Source: Polyangiaceae bacterium (GTDB lineage: Bacteria > Myxococcota_A > Polyangia > Polyangiales > Polyangiaceae). Taken from it: 64,000 nt of DNA. The stretch's first letter is position 1. Every line of letters starts with the position of its first letter. Below, piece after piece: positions 8,392-16,620 of the stretch. The notes beneath the pieces were generated by a model, which made no database searches, had not been told where the DNA came from, and saw only the letters and a list, made by a program, of their open reading frames with translations. The stretch covers positions 1 through 64,000 of the forward strand of contig JAWKRG010000012.1 in assembly GCA_041389725.1 (NCBI GenBank), read 5' to 3'. Made by a program: the position numbers and the translations under genes.

Positions 8392-9516
8392 CTACTTCTT
8401 CAGCTGATCGAGAGCGAAGTCCCAGTGGTCTTTGCCCGAGGGGTCCGCCACGCTGAGGGCGTCGATGTAGGCAATGTAGGGTAGGCCCACGGCGTCCGCG
8501 CGCTCGGTGAGCACTCGCGCGTGGTAGGCGTGATGAAAGAGGCCGTCGGTGCTCAGGGGGATGAGCGCCGGAGACAGCTCGTTGTGTACGTACATTGGCG
8601 GATCGTCCGCGCTCATCAGATCCAGCATGTCGACCTTGGCGCGGTAGGCAACGATCGGCGGTGATTCGAGTTCGTCGATGGAGCTGATGCCATAGAAGGA
8701 GTTGAGCCGCTGCCCTAGACCAGCCTTCACCGCCAGCGCGATGAAATCAGTCTTGTACTCGGCAAATACGACGGTGTTCCACTTGACGACGTCGTAGGTG
8801 GACTGGGTGGCGTTGGCCGCCACGCCCAGGACTCGCGTCGACTGCTGAGCCACCGCATCGCCCTTGGGGTCCGCCATTTCGTCGTTGAAGGCGATCCAGA
8901 GACTGGTGCCGGCCCCCGCAGAGCCGCCCTCCAGCACGACCTTGGTCGGGTCGATGTTGAACTCGGCGGCGTGGTAGCGAATGAACTGCAAGGCGCGGGT
9001 GCTGTCCGACATCGGCTTGATCACACCGACGGTGTCCACGTCCTGCAGCAGGCGGTAGTTGAGGGAGGCGTAGGCCACGCCCTGATCCAGGATCTTGTTG
9101 ATGTTCGCCTCGTCGCCCGAGTACTCGCCCTTGTCGCCACCGGTGAAGCCGCCGCCGTGGATGTGAATCAACAGCGGGGCCGGCGTGGCACTGGCCGGCA
9201 GAAAGATGTCGAAGCGCGTCTCGGGGTCCGTGCCGTACGCGATGTCTTTGTGGAACTTCACCGAAGCATCCACGCTGATGGGCGGCGTGGAGGCGGTGGG
9301 CAGTTGCAGCTCTGTCGTGTAGACGTCCTTCCAAGGCGCCCCAGCCGCGCCGCCAGCACCCGCGTTCCCCGCGCTTCCGGAGCTACCCGCAGCCCCAGCG
9401 TTGCCGCTCGCGCCGCCACTGCCGCCACTTCCCGGCGATGCAGCGTCGTCCGAGTCGCCACAGGCGGTGACGGAGAGAGCGAGGAGCGCAGCAAACAGAC
9501 TCGCGAGTCGAAGCAT
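8392..9516 (-). CDS. Alpha/beta-hydrolase (HSL/carboxylesterase-like) lipoprotein
   Basis: A 374-residue lipoprotein; ATG 9516 opens a signal peptide with lipobox SVTAC, followed by a GGSGGASGNAG-type linker to about residue 60. The hydrolase domain shows the oxyanion motif HIHGGGFTGGDKG, the nucleophile elbow GGSAGAGTS, an aspartate in SADDPPMYVH and a histidine in LFHHAYH, consistent with the hormone-sensitive-lipase/BD-FAE esterase branch. It probably hydrolyses an acyl or acetyl ester at the cell surface or in the periplasm. It is convergent with the gene at 7276, whose stop is 18 bases away. Substrate unknown. Confidence 0.87.
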   Translation of the reverse strand: MLRLASLFAALLALSVTACGDSDDAASPGSGGSGGASGNAGAAGSSGSAGNAGAGGAAGAPWKDVYTTELQLPTASTPPISVDASVKFHKDIAYGTDPETRFDIFLPASATPAPLLIHIHGGGFTGGDKGEYSGDEANINKILDQGVAYASLNYRLLQDVDTVGVIKPMSDSTRALQFIRYHAAEFNIDPTKVVLEGGSAGAGTSLWIAFNDEMADPKGDAVAQQSTRVLGVAANATQSTYDVVKWNTVVFAEYKTDFIALAVKAGLGQRLNSFYGISSIDELESPPIVAYRAKVDMLDLMSADDPPMYVHNELSPALIPLSTDGLFHHAYHARVLTERADAVGLPYIAYIDALSVADPSGKDHWDFALDQLKK

Positions 9517-9596
9517 CCGCGCATGGTAGCACTCGTCCGCGTGGTGCTCCATCGACGGTTTCCCGGGCCCTGGCGTTCCGGCCGAATCGACCCGAC

Positions 9597-10391
9597 GTGG
9601 GCGCCGCACTTCGCAATCTGGGAGAACGGTGCCAGGTAGCGGTAGACTCCACCTTCGTGGGGCAGCTCGCGGTGACCACCCTCCTGTTCGTCACGGGCCT
9701 GGTGATGACATGGAGCGTCGGCCATTCGATTCGCGAGGGGCGCATCGGCAAGCGTTCTTGGACCGAGCACCCGGTCCGCTTCGTCTTCGGAGCATCGACC
9801 TACGCCGCGTCAGCCGTGCTCGTCCTGTACGTATCCGCTGTCGGGGCGAAGGACGTGGAACTGGTGCTCTGGAGTCTCTGGGCGGGGGCGCTTGGTCCCG
9901 TGGTGGCCTGGTGGCTCTCGCGGCGACATTGGGGTGACATTGCAGCGCGTGAGTTGGTGGACGCTCTGAGCAGACTGAGGGCACAAGGGGATCTCGATCG
10001 CGCGTCCCAGCTACTCCTACACCGCACTCGGGAAGGCGCGGCCCGTCGCTGTCTTGCGGCCGCTCTTCGAGAGCCGCTGCCTGCGCTCGCTCCCACGGTG
10101 GGTTATCGAGACGCAGAAAGGCCGCCGTTCAGCCAGGCGCAGGAATCGCTCGCCGCCGCCCTTGCCGCTGAGCGCCGGCGCGGCTTGGTTCACCTGGTCC
10201 CGGCTCTGCTGCCGCCGCTGACGTGCACGCTCTTGTGGGTCGCGCCGCCAATCGTCGATGCGCAGGGTGCGCGGAGTGTGGCCGCGCTCGAAGTCGTGCT
10301 CGCTGGATGGGTCCTCGTCCGCGTACAGCGACGCGCGCGGCGGGTCGGCGAATCGATCCGCCCTTTGTCCGCTGCGCTGCGGGGCAGTTGA
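9597..10391 (+). CDS. Integral membrane protein of unknown function
   Basis: A 264-residue protein with about five hydrophobic segments (LAVTTLLFVTGLVMTW, STYAASAVLVLYVSAV, LWSLWAGALGPVVAWWLS, LVHLVPALLPPLTCTLLWVA, ALEVVLAGWVLVRV). The central region (about 105-175) is an Arg/Ala-rich soluble helical part. The listed start is GTG 9597; a second GTG at 9657 (VGQLAVTTLLF) would give a protein starting directly at the first membrane segment and is equally possible. Neither has a strong ribosome-binding site. No family is recognised. The gene is convergent with the pentapeptide-repeat gene, with two bases between the stops. Confidence 0.7.
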   Translation: MGAALRNLGERCQVAVDSTFVGQLAVTTLLFVTGLVMTWSVGHSIREGRIGKRSWTEHPVRFVFGASTYAASAVLVLYVSAVGAKDVELVLWSLWAGALGPVVAWWLSRRHWGDIAARELVDALSRLRAQGDLDRASQLLLHRTREGAARRCLAAALREPLPALAPTVGYRDAERPPFSQAQESLAAALAAERRRGLVHLVPALLPPLTCTLLWVAPPIVDAQGARSVAALEVVLAGWVLVRVQRRARRVGESIRPLSAALRGS

Positions 10392-10393
10392 CG

Positions 10394-12232
10394 CTACGGC
10401 AGTTCGTCGGTGTGCGGGACACCAAGCCAGGCCGCGAGATCGCGGCCCAAGAACGTGGCCCAGGCGCCTTCCACCATCACGTGGTCGATGCCGTAGGTCG
10501 GATCGAGCTGCGCAGCCATGGCGTGTTCCTCGGCGATGGTGAGGATGGTGCCATCCTGGGCCACCAAGTTGACGCCTCGATGTCCGAGCGAATCGTCGTC
10601 GAGGAACGAGACGACGCGGGCGGCGTCGGTGCGTCGCATCCGCTCGCCTCCGGCGACTTCGATGAACTCCGCGTGTCCGCGCGCGATGACCCCTGCCACG
10701 GGTCTAGTCAGCGACCAGACCGTGAAGTCATGGTCGCTCGACCACACGAAGGGGCCGGGAAGATCGGAAGCGCCCGTCCTAATCCCTCGCGCATCGAACA
10801 CCTTCTCGAGCTCAGAGCGGCGTTCTGACGACATCGGTTCGAGGACGAGACGTTCGAGCTTTCCATCCTGGATGACGTAGAGCACGAGTTGCTCCTCGCG
10901 CCGCGAAATGTCCCAGACCGCGAGCAACTCGCCGGGATGGTTCAGGGCTTGGTCGAGGGTCATCGCGCCGTGCACTGGATTCGCGGCTGCGTCGCGCCAC
11001 GCAACGCTCAGGCGCACGCTGGCGGCAGGGTCTGCGCCGCCGTCGCCCTCTGCGCTGAAGTCGCAATCGACGATCTGCACGTCGCTCTCGAGCACGGGAA
11101 GGCCTTCGATGCCGTGGAGGCGGCAGCGCTCGAACACGGCGCCATCGAGCCTCAATCCGGCCACTTTCGCGCCACGAAGATCGCAGTCGCGGAAGTGAGT
11201 CCGCCGCGCGGTACCCAGCGCCGCGAGGTCGAACTCCTTGCGACGCAGGTCCACACTTCGGAAGTCGCAAGAGGTGAACACGGCGTCGTCGAGGACCGAG
11301 TCTCGCAGGCTCGCGTCGCGAAGATCGAGATCAGCGAATTGGCCGCGCCAAGTACTACGGCCGCCGAGCACGCGCTGCCAATTGCCACCCGTAACGACCA
11401 CATCGATCAGGTTGGCCAGGGATAGTCGCGAATCTGCCAAGTCGCAGCCTTCGAACACCGCGCGGTCGAACTCGGTCGAGCGCAGATCGCAGTCGAGGAA
11501 GTGGCTGCGCTGGAAGGTCGCTTCGTGAAACACGCCGAAGGACAAGTCGATCCCGGCGAAGGTCGATTCCTCGAACTGCGCGGCAGTGAGGAGATTTGTC
11601 GCCATCGAGAGCCGAGACCAGTGCTCGTCACGAAACAGCGCGCGACCGTCGCCGACCCGGCCGCGCTTCAGCCACGCGCGATGCTGCTTGAAGCGACCCT
11701 CGAGACCGATCGGTCGTGGATGCGCGCCCGGCCGCGCCGCGACCACGGATTCGGCGCGTTGATACTCGGCGTAGAGCGCGGCCGCGCGCTCGGCCTCGTC
11801 CTTCAGATCGGTATCCGTGGGCCGGAACTTCACCAACTCGTTGAGCGCGATGACCGCCTTGACCACGTGAACGCGAGCTGACGAGTACGCAGCCAGTGTT
11901 GGAAGCTCCGCGGGGGCGCGCGGCACCAGCTCGAGCTCCCGGTCCGCAATGTCTCGAAATTGTTCGGCGCTGAACAATCGCGAGGGTTCATCGAGGGGAC
12001 CGAGATGGAAGGGCTCCGCCCGTTCGAGGGGCGCAAGGACCGCGAAGCGAAACTCCCGCTGCCTGCCGCACGCCGCACACCGGCCGCTGAGGACTCCGCG
12101 TTGATAGGCCGGCACTACCTCAGTGAGCCCGCGCCCGTCGCAGTGCTCGCAGGTCGCTTCCTCTGCGAAGTAGTCGACCTCGTCCGAAGATCGCGGCGCG
12201 GCAGGAAGCTCCATCTCATCCACGTCTAGCAT
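10394..12232 (-). CDS. Pentapeptide-repeat protein with N-terminal zinc-finger-like motif
   Basis: A 612-residue soluble protein. Two CxxC pairs (CEHCDGRG near residue 28 and CAACGRQ near 56) suggest a zinc ribbon. Residues about 180-380 contain many A(D/N)Lxx-type pentapeptides, for example FAGIDLSFGVFHEATF, SHFLDCDLRSTEF and AVFEGCDLADSRL, which form a right-handed quadrilateral beta helix. The C-terminal third has no repeats and may be a separate domain. Pentapeptide proteins serve in protein interaction and sometimes DNA mimicry; nothing here specifies which. Eleven residues separate the ATG at 12232 from a possible internal Met; the longer form is kept. Confidence 0.85.
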   Translation of the reverse strand: MLDVDEMELPAAPRSSDEVDYFAEEATCEHCDGRGLTEVVPAYQRGVLSGRCAACGRQREFRFAVLAPLERAEPFHLGPLDEPSRLFSAEQFRDIADRELELVPRAPAELPTLAAYSSARVHVVKAVIALNELVKFRPTDTDLKDEAERAAALYAEYQRAESVVAARPGAHPRPIGLEGRFKQHRAWLKRGRVGDGRALFRDEHWSRLSMATNLLTAAQFEESTFAGIDLSFGVFHEATFQRSHFLDCDLRSTEFDRAVFEGCDLADSRLSLANLIDVVVTGGNWQRVLGGRSTWRGQFADLDLRDASLRDSVLDDAVFTSCDFRSVDLRRKEFDLAALGTARRTHFRDCDLRGAKVAGLRLDGAVFERCRLHGIEGLPVLESDVQIVDCDFSAEGDGGADPAASVRLSVAWRDAAANPVHGAMTLDQALNHPGELLAVWDISRREEQLVLYVIQDGKLERLVLEPMSSERRSELEKVFDARGIRTGASDLPGPFVWSSDHDFTVWSLTRPVAGVIARGHAEFIEVAGGERMRRTDAARVVSFLDDDSLGHRGVNLVAQDGTILTIAEEHAMAAQLDPTYGIDHVMVEGAWATFLGRDLAAWLGVPHTDELP

Positions 12233-12365
12233 GTCAGCTTCGCGCGGCTTGGCCGTGGCCGTGCCTGCCTGGCCTTCGGGCGATGGATGTCGCGCTTACG
12301 CCAAGCTGCAAGCGCGAGACGCTGCCCCATTTCGCGCGTGTTCTTCCCAAGCTATCGTTCGGCCG

Positions 12366-12869
12366 ATGCAGCCACAGCCGCCGGGGATTCACCAGATCGC
12401 GCCCTACCAGGGGCAACACCAGGGCTACCCAGTGCAACAGGCGCCGCCGACGGTCTGGGGCGTGCCGCTCTACGACGGGGAGCGAGTCATCTACTACCAC
12501 CGCTTCACGGGGTCCGGGGAGCGGCTCGCGTATCTGCTCTACGGCACCGTCCTGCTGCCGGTGTTCTTCATCGGGCTGATCTTCTACTACTACTTCATCA
12601 CCTACAACTCGAACCATGCGCGTGCCCTGGCGATCACCAACTACCGCATCCTCGGCATCACGCCGAATCGGACGCTGAAGGAGGAAATCGTCATCAGCCA
12701 GATCACCCGCCTGGTGCATCGCACTGGGAAGGGGAACTACTACGTCGTGCACGCAGCCCCGAAGCTGATCACCGTGCATCACCTGAGCCACCCCCGTCAC
12801 CTGCTCGAACCCATCCTGAACAACCTCCCCCGCGCGAACGAGTTCCCGACGGTTCCCTTCGAGCCGTGA
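12366..12869 (+). CDS. Small membrane protein with a bacterial PH-like domain
   Basis: A 167-residue protein beginning at ATG 12366. The first 35 residues are rich in Pro and Gln (MQPQPPGIHQIAPYQ), followed by a short segment with YDGERVIYYHRF, a hydrophobic hairpin (YLLYGTVLLPVFFIGLIFYYYFI), and then ARALAITNYRILGITPNRTL-type sequence with an isoleucine-rich continuation. The last part resembles the bacterial PH/YdbS-like domain that commonly follows a membrane hairpin. No enzyme motif is present. The next gene starts two bases after the stop, suggesting an operon. Confidence 0.75.
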   Translation: MQPQPPGIHQIAPYQGQHQGYPVQQAPPTVWGVPLYDGERVIYYHRFTGSGERLAYLLYGTVLLPVFFIGLIFYYYFITYNSNHARALAITNYRILGITPNRTLKEEIVISQITRLVHRTGKGNYYVVHAAPKLITVHHLSHPRHLLEPILNNLPRANEFPTVPFEP

Positions 12870-12870
12870 C

Positions 12871-13842
12871 ATGCGACTCGCGCGAATGAACGCACGGCTC
12901 GCCCGGCTTGCTCTTTGCGGGGTCGCGTGGGGCTCTGGCGGCTGCCGGTCAGACAAGCCCGAAACGGCCCAGCCGTCGCCGTCGACATCGACGTTTGCGC
13001 CGACGATTTCGGCTCCAATGCTCTCCGCTTCGAGCGCGCCAGCGGAACCAAATGGACCGCTGGCCGACAAGCTGTCCGGCTTTCGGCAAAAGCTGCCGCC
13101 GCCGGCCACTCGGTCGGAGGGGAACGGCGTCTCGCACTCGTGCCCACGTCACGGTTCGGTGACCTACGGGCTGCTCTACTCTGCTGCGAGCAAGCTTCCC
13201 GTCACTCAAGACACAGACCTCCTCACGCTTGCGCACTTCGCCCGCGACCCCGATGACTGCGTGAGATACATCGCGATCAAGGCCATCATGAAGCGGATCG
13301 GCTACGATTCGAATCGCACCGCGGTGCCGAGTGTTCACGACGTCGAGCACTACGAGTACCACGACGTGCTGGGCGCTCTCGTGTCGTACTTGGACGGGCA
13401 CCGCGTCGCGTATCGGCGCGAGCTGTTCGCAGGCTCGATGCTGCACGTGACCGAGCGCGATTTCGAACCGCTCCTTCGTGGACACTGGCACGAGGACGTT
13501 GGCGAGCGGCAGAATTTTCAGACGTTGGTCGAGCTGGATGGGAAGCTCTTGCGCGTCACGAGCCGCAAGACGCGCGACGACCCGAAGTGGCCGGCTCGAA
13601 CGAATACGGTGCAGGTAGAAAAGGTCACCTTGAACCCTCAGCGGCAGCTAGTGATCGTCGGGGCGTGGCGGCAGTCGTCGTCAGCGAACGGCGATCTCGG
13701 AAGGAAGATCGAACCGGCGGACATCACCTATTCGCTCTGGCCGGTGAGCCAGAACGTGGTTTGGTTCCGAGAAGGCAGCGGCTACTGGAAAAAGTTGGTT
13801 CGCGGCAGGGCTGCCGAGGTACGTCGCGCTCCCGAGCCGTGA
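12871..13842 (+). CDS. Lipoprotein of unknown function
   Basis: A 323-residue protein with a signal peptide ending in the lipobox GSGGC (residues about 20-24) and a Ser/Pro/Thr-rich linker to residue 60. The mature part contains an HSCPRHGSVTYGLLYSA segment, a helical part that reads like a HEAT-type repeat (HFARDPDDCVRYIAIKAIM) and a beta-rich C-terminus. I do not recognise the family. It begins two bases after the PH-like membrane protein gene, so both are probably expressed together. Met1 and Met6 are both possible starts. Confidence 0.75.
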   Translation: MRLARMNARLARLALCGVAWGSGGCRSDKPETAQPSPSTSTFAPTISAPMLSASSAPAEPNGPLADKLSGFRQKLPPPATRSEGNGVSHSCPRHGSVTYGLLYSAASKLPVTQDTDLLTLAHFARDPDDCVRYIAIKAIMKRIGYDSNRTAVPSVHDVEHYEYHDVLGALVSYLDGHRVAYRRELFAGSMLHVTERDFEPLLRGHWHEDVGERQNFQTLVELDGKLLRVTSRKTRDDPKWPARTNTVQVEKVTLNPQRQLVIVGAWRQSSSANGDLGRKIEPADITYSLWPVSQNVVWFREGSGYWKKLVRGRAAEVRRAPEP

Positions 13843-13879
13843 GGCAGTCGCGCCCGAGGTCGTTGACGACGACTTGCCG

Positions 13880-14890
13880 CTAGAGCGGCGTGGCCACGAC
13901 GGGCCCATCGATGCCGATGGAGTGCTTGGCATCGAGGTTGAACTGCGCATCGAACAGGAACGGGCCTCCGACGTCAGAGCTGTCCGGAGTGTAGGTGCCT
14001 TTCCATTGTACCCATTGACCCGGACCGGGAGGTACGGGCGTGCTGGTCCAACTCACGGTTCCGTTGGGGCCCCCAATGCGCAGGCGAGAAAAGTCTGACA
14101 ATTCGATGCCGGTCTGACCCGCGTCAGGTTGCACGACGTAAAACGATACCGCGTAGGTCTTGTTCTCGACCTTTCCCCCGAGATTCTTGGTGATCCCGAT
14201 GTTGGGGAAGGTGCCTGTGGAGTTGCCGTTGCCCGTAGCGAACAGTTGGCTCCCCGCATTGGGTGCATGAAAACTGGCGCCGACCCAGTTGCTCGCCTGT
14301 AGCCCACCCAGATAGGTGTTCGCGCCCGGCGTCTCGTCGAACTGGCTCTCGATCGCGTTGGCGCCGCTGTCTGCGCCGCCAGCGTCCCCGCCGTCCGCAC
14401 CCGCGCCGCCGTCGAGCCCGGCGTCGCTACCACCGCTGGCATCGGCACTGGCGTCGAACCCGGCGTCGGTACCACCGTTGGCGTCGGCACTGGCGTCGAA
14501 CCCGGCGTCGGTACCACCGTTAGCGTCGGCACTGGCGTCGAACCCGGCGTCGGTACCACCGTTGGCGTCGATTCCCGCATCGCCTCCACTGCTGGCGCCC
14601 GCGCTGCCATCTAGCCCAGCGTCACTGCCACCGCTCGCTCCCGCGCTGCCGTCTAGCCCAGCGTCACTGCCACCGCTCGCGCCGCTCACCCCTCCGCTAC
14701 CTCCAGTGGAGCCCCCACTGCCGCCGGTCGCCCCACCACTACCGCCAGCGAAGCCACCGAAGCCACCCGTGCTGCCGCTGTCGGTGCCGGCGTCTGTCTT
14801 GGACTTGGTTCCGCCGCCGTCGTCACTTCCGCACCCGGATTGGACCAAGGCGCCGCCGAACACCAGTGCCGCCAGTACATTGCGATTCAT
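13880..14890 (-). CDS. Lipoprotein with Asp/Ala tandem repeats and a jelly-roll-like C-terminal domain
   Basis: A 336-residue lipoprotein; ATG 14890 gives a signal peptide ending in ALVQSGC. The linker spans about 140 residues and consists of GGSGG strings, then repeats of the 14-residue unit GGTDAGFDASADAN. The C-terminal 150 residues are free of repeats and beta-rich (NTYLGGLQASNWVGASFH, NKTYAVSFYVVQPDAG, WTSTPVPPGPGQWVQWKG), resembling a carbohydrate-binding or jelly-roll module. It is probably a surface lipoprotein with the binding domain held away from the membrane by the flexible, acidic linker. Function is inferred only. Confidence 0.75.
   Translation of the reverse strand: MNRNVLAALVFGGALVQSGCGSDDGGGTKSKTDAGTDSGSTGGFGGFAGGSGGATGGSGGSTGGSGGVSGASGGSDAGLDGSAGASGGSDAGLDGSAGASSGGDAGIDANGGTDAGFDASADANGGTDAGFDASADANGGTDAGFDASADASGGSDAGLDGGAGADGGDAGGADSGANAIESQFDETPGANTYLGGLQASNWVGASFHAPNAGSQLFATGNGNSTGTFPNIGITKNLGGKVENKTYAVSFYVVQPDAGQTGIELSDFSRLRIGGPNGTVSWTSTPVPPGPGQWVQWKGTYTPDSSDVGGPFLFDAQFNLDAKHSIGIDGPVVATPL
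14420..14576 (-). repeat. 42-bp in-frame tandem repeat within the Asp/Ala-rich linker
   Basis: About 3.7 copies of a 42-base unit are visible; two (14462-14503 and 14504-14545) differ at one base, the flanking copies are more diverged. The unit encodes the 14-residue block GGTDAGFDASADAN. Near-identity at third codon positions indicates recent duplication. Copy-number changes preserve the frame, so linker length may vary between strains. Confidence 0.75.
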
Positions 14891-14969
14891 GCCCGACATG
14901 ATAGCCGCGAGGGCCCGCGATCGCGACCCAATTCCAAACACATCCGATGTTCAGACTGTCGAGGTCGAG

Positions 14970-15112
14970 CTAGACGGTGACGATGATCTTGCCGCGTGCG
15001 TCTACGCAGTTCAGATTGCGAAAGCCTTCGGCACGTGGTCGGCGCCGAGTTCGCGGACCAACGCGACGTTGCGTCCGCTGAAGACGCCGGTCACCTCGGC
15101 GTCGCGTACCAC
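14970..15112 (-). pseudogene. Remnant of an MDR zinc-type alcohol dehydrogenase/quinone reductase
   Basis: On the minus strand one frame reads VRDAEVTGVFSGRNVALV continuing into RELGADHV, close to the conserved cofactor-binding segment of medium-chain dehydrogenases (typically AEVTGVCSTRNVELVRSLGADHV). That frame stops at 15011-15013. A second frame just downstream ends in ARGKIIVTV followed by a stop at 14970, which matches the usual C-terminal strand of the same family. The roughly 130 residues that should separate these two parts are missing, and no N-terminal part is present. It is therefore a deleted, frameshifted remnant, not a working gene. Confidence 0.6.
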
Positions 15113-15243
15113 GGACGGCGACCAAACGCCGGAGCTGGAGGGCGCGTTCTTGGTGCGTAGGCGACGCTGTTGTTGTAATGAGGTTCAAGCTGCGCGCACA
15201 CCATGCGTTGCGCGAGCTCAACTTCGACGCTCCTGCCCCTAGG

Positions 15244-16596
15244 ATGACCACCAAGTCCGAAAGCGCTCTAGCAACGAGCTGCAGCAATTGCGGGGGCACG
15301 GTGCCGATCGTGTTCTGTGAGGTGCAGCCGCCTTGTCGCTACTGCGGCAGTCGGAGTCCGCTCCGCGTGGAGGTTGCCCAGCGTGTTGCGGGCGTGCGTG
15401 CGAGGGTTGCCTCGCAGCAGGCACGCAGTCAGCAGTTGATCGGAAGGCAAGCGTCGCTGGGGCGCAGCTACGGCGTGGTTGCGCTGATCGCCATGATGGT
15501 GCTGTGGCTGCTGGTGTTCCTGGTCGGATGGTGGACCTTCGAGCCGCCCGAGGACGTCGGATTCCTTGCGCTGATGGCGGGGGGGGAGGCTCTGGAATCC
15601 TTGGACATTCGCGGTCGCTACTGGCTGACCTGGGTGACCCTGGCCGGCGTCGGGCTGACGACGCTTGGCTATGGCGCTGCCATGATCGCGATGCGTCGCA
15701 CCGTCCGCTTCGCCCTGCCGCGAGCGCCGCTGGCGAGCGGCGCGCCGCCACGCTGCCGCGTTTGTGGAGCCGAGCTGGGCTTGGAGGGGCGAGTGCGACG
15801 CTGCAGCTATTGCTCTGCGGATCATCTCGTCATGGGCGATCGCTATCAGCGCGAGGACGCGCGTCTGGACGGCGAGCTATCTCGGATGGAGCGAGAACTG
15901 AGCGTCAGCTTGGAGCGGCGGGTAAAGCTGTCGGAGCAGTGGCTCTGGTTGTTTGCGGTGGTGATGCCACTACTAGCCGTCGTGCTCGTTCCCGTGGCGG
16001 CCATCGTGCTCGACGCGCCCACGCGGGGTTTGGTGCTCTTGCCTTTGCTGCCCTTGGCATTCGGCGTCCTATTGGTCGTGATTGGCTCGCTGATCAGCGT
16101 GCCTGCGATTCGCACTCGTGAGGAATCCCAGCCAGGGGACACGCTGCTGGTGGAGGGAGAGCCGACCCGCGTGGTGGCGCGGATCCATTTTGGGCCCTGG
16201 CCCTTTCCGGGAGTGCTGCTGCTGTGCCAGGCAGGGGACGGACGTCGGGAAGGGGTGCTCATCGGTGGAGACGAGGACCCGTGCCATCGAGTTGCCTTGG
16301 AGGTCGGTGGCGTAGGGATGCGAGCGGACGAAATCGCAGCCGCGCAAGCGGCAGGAGCAATCACGCCGCAGTCGTGGCACAGCAAGCACGTTCGCGGCGC
16401 AGAGAACATCGATTCGGCGCTGCGTGGCGTCACGTCCCTTTGGTATTACGCGCCAAGCGCGACTCAGCCCGCCGGGATGGCCGGGGCACGGCTTTGGTTC
16501 GGGGATCGCCCCGACCAACGCCACGATCCGAGACCCACCTTCACCGCAACGGGCGTGAAGCGAGTCGAAAGCAGCGCCGTGTGGCTGCTGCAGTGA
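15244..16596 (+). CDS. Membrane protein with two zinc ribbons
   Basis: A 450-residue protein. ATG 15244 is preferred because the first zinc ribbon (CSNCGG...CRYCGS) then begins about ten residues in. A membrane pair follows (VVALIAMMVLWLLVFLVGW and WLTWVTLAGVGLTTLGYGAAM), then a second zinc ribbon (CRVCGAEL...CSYCSAD near residue 180), a helical segment with many Glu/Arg, another membrane pair (WLWLFAVVMPLLAVVLVPV and LVLLPLLPLAFGVLLVVIG), and a soluble C-terminal domain. The layout resembles the protein at 28323-29402, which also combines membrane pairs with a zinc ribbon. No catalytic motif is seen; function unknown. Confidence 0.75.
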   Translation: MTTKSESALATSCSNCGGTVPIVFCEVQPPCRYCGSRSPLRVEVAQRVAGVRARVASQQARSQQLIGRQASLGRSYGVVALIAMMVLWLLVFLVGWWTFEPPEDVGFLALMAGGEALESLDIRGRYWLTWVTLAGVGLTTLGYGAAMIAMRRTVRFALPRAPLASGAPPRCRVCGAELGLEGRVRRCSYCSADHLVMGDRYQREDARLDGELSRMERELSVSLERRVKLSEQWLWLFAVVMPLLAVVLVPVAAIVLDAPTRGLVLLPLLPLAFGVLLVVIGSLISVPAIRTREESQPGDTLLVEGEPTRVVARIHFGPWPFPGVLLLCQAGDGRREGVLIGGDEDPCHRVALEVGGVGMRADEIAAAQAAGAITPQSWHSKHVRGAENIDSALRGVTSLWYYAPSATQPAGMAGARLWFGDRPDQRHDPRPTFTATGVKRVESSAVWLLQ

Positions 16597-16620
16597 GCGC
16601 AGCTTCTCGGAATGGCGCGC

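Noticed and set aside
10223..12229. Plus-strand frames opposite the pentapeptide-repeat gene
   Set aside because: Antisense shadows caused by high third-position GC; no motifs.
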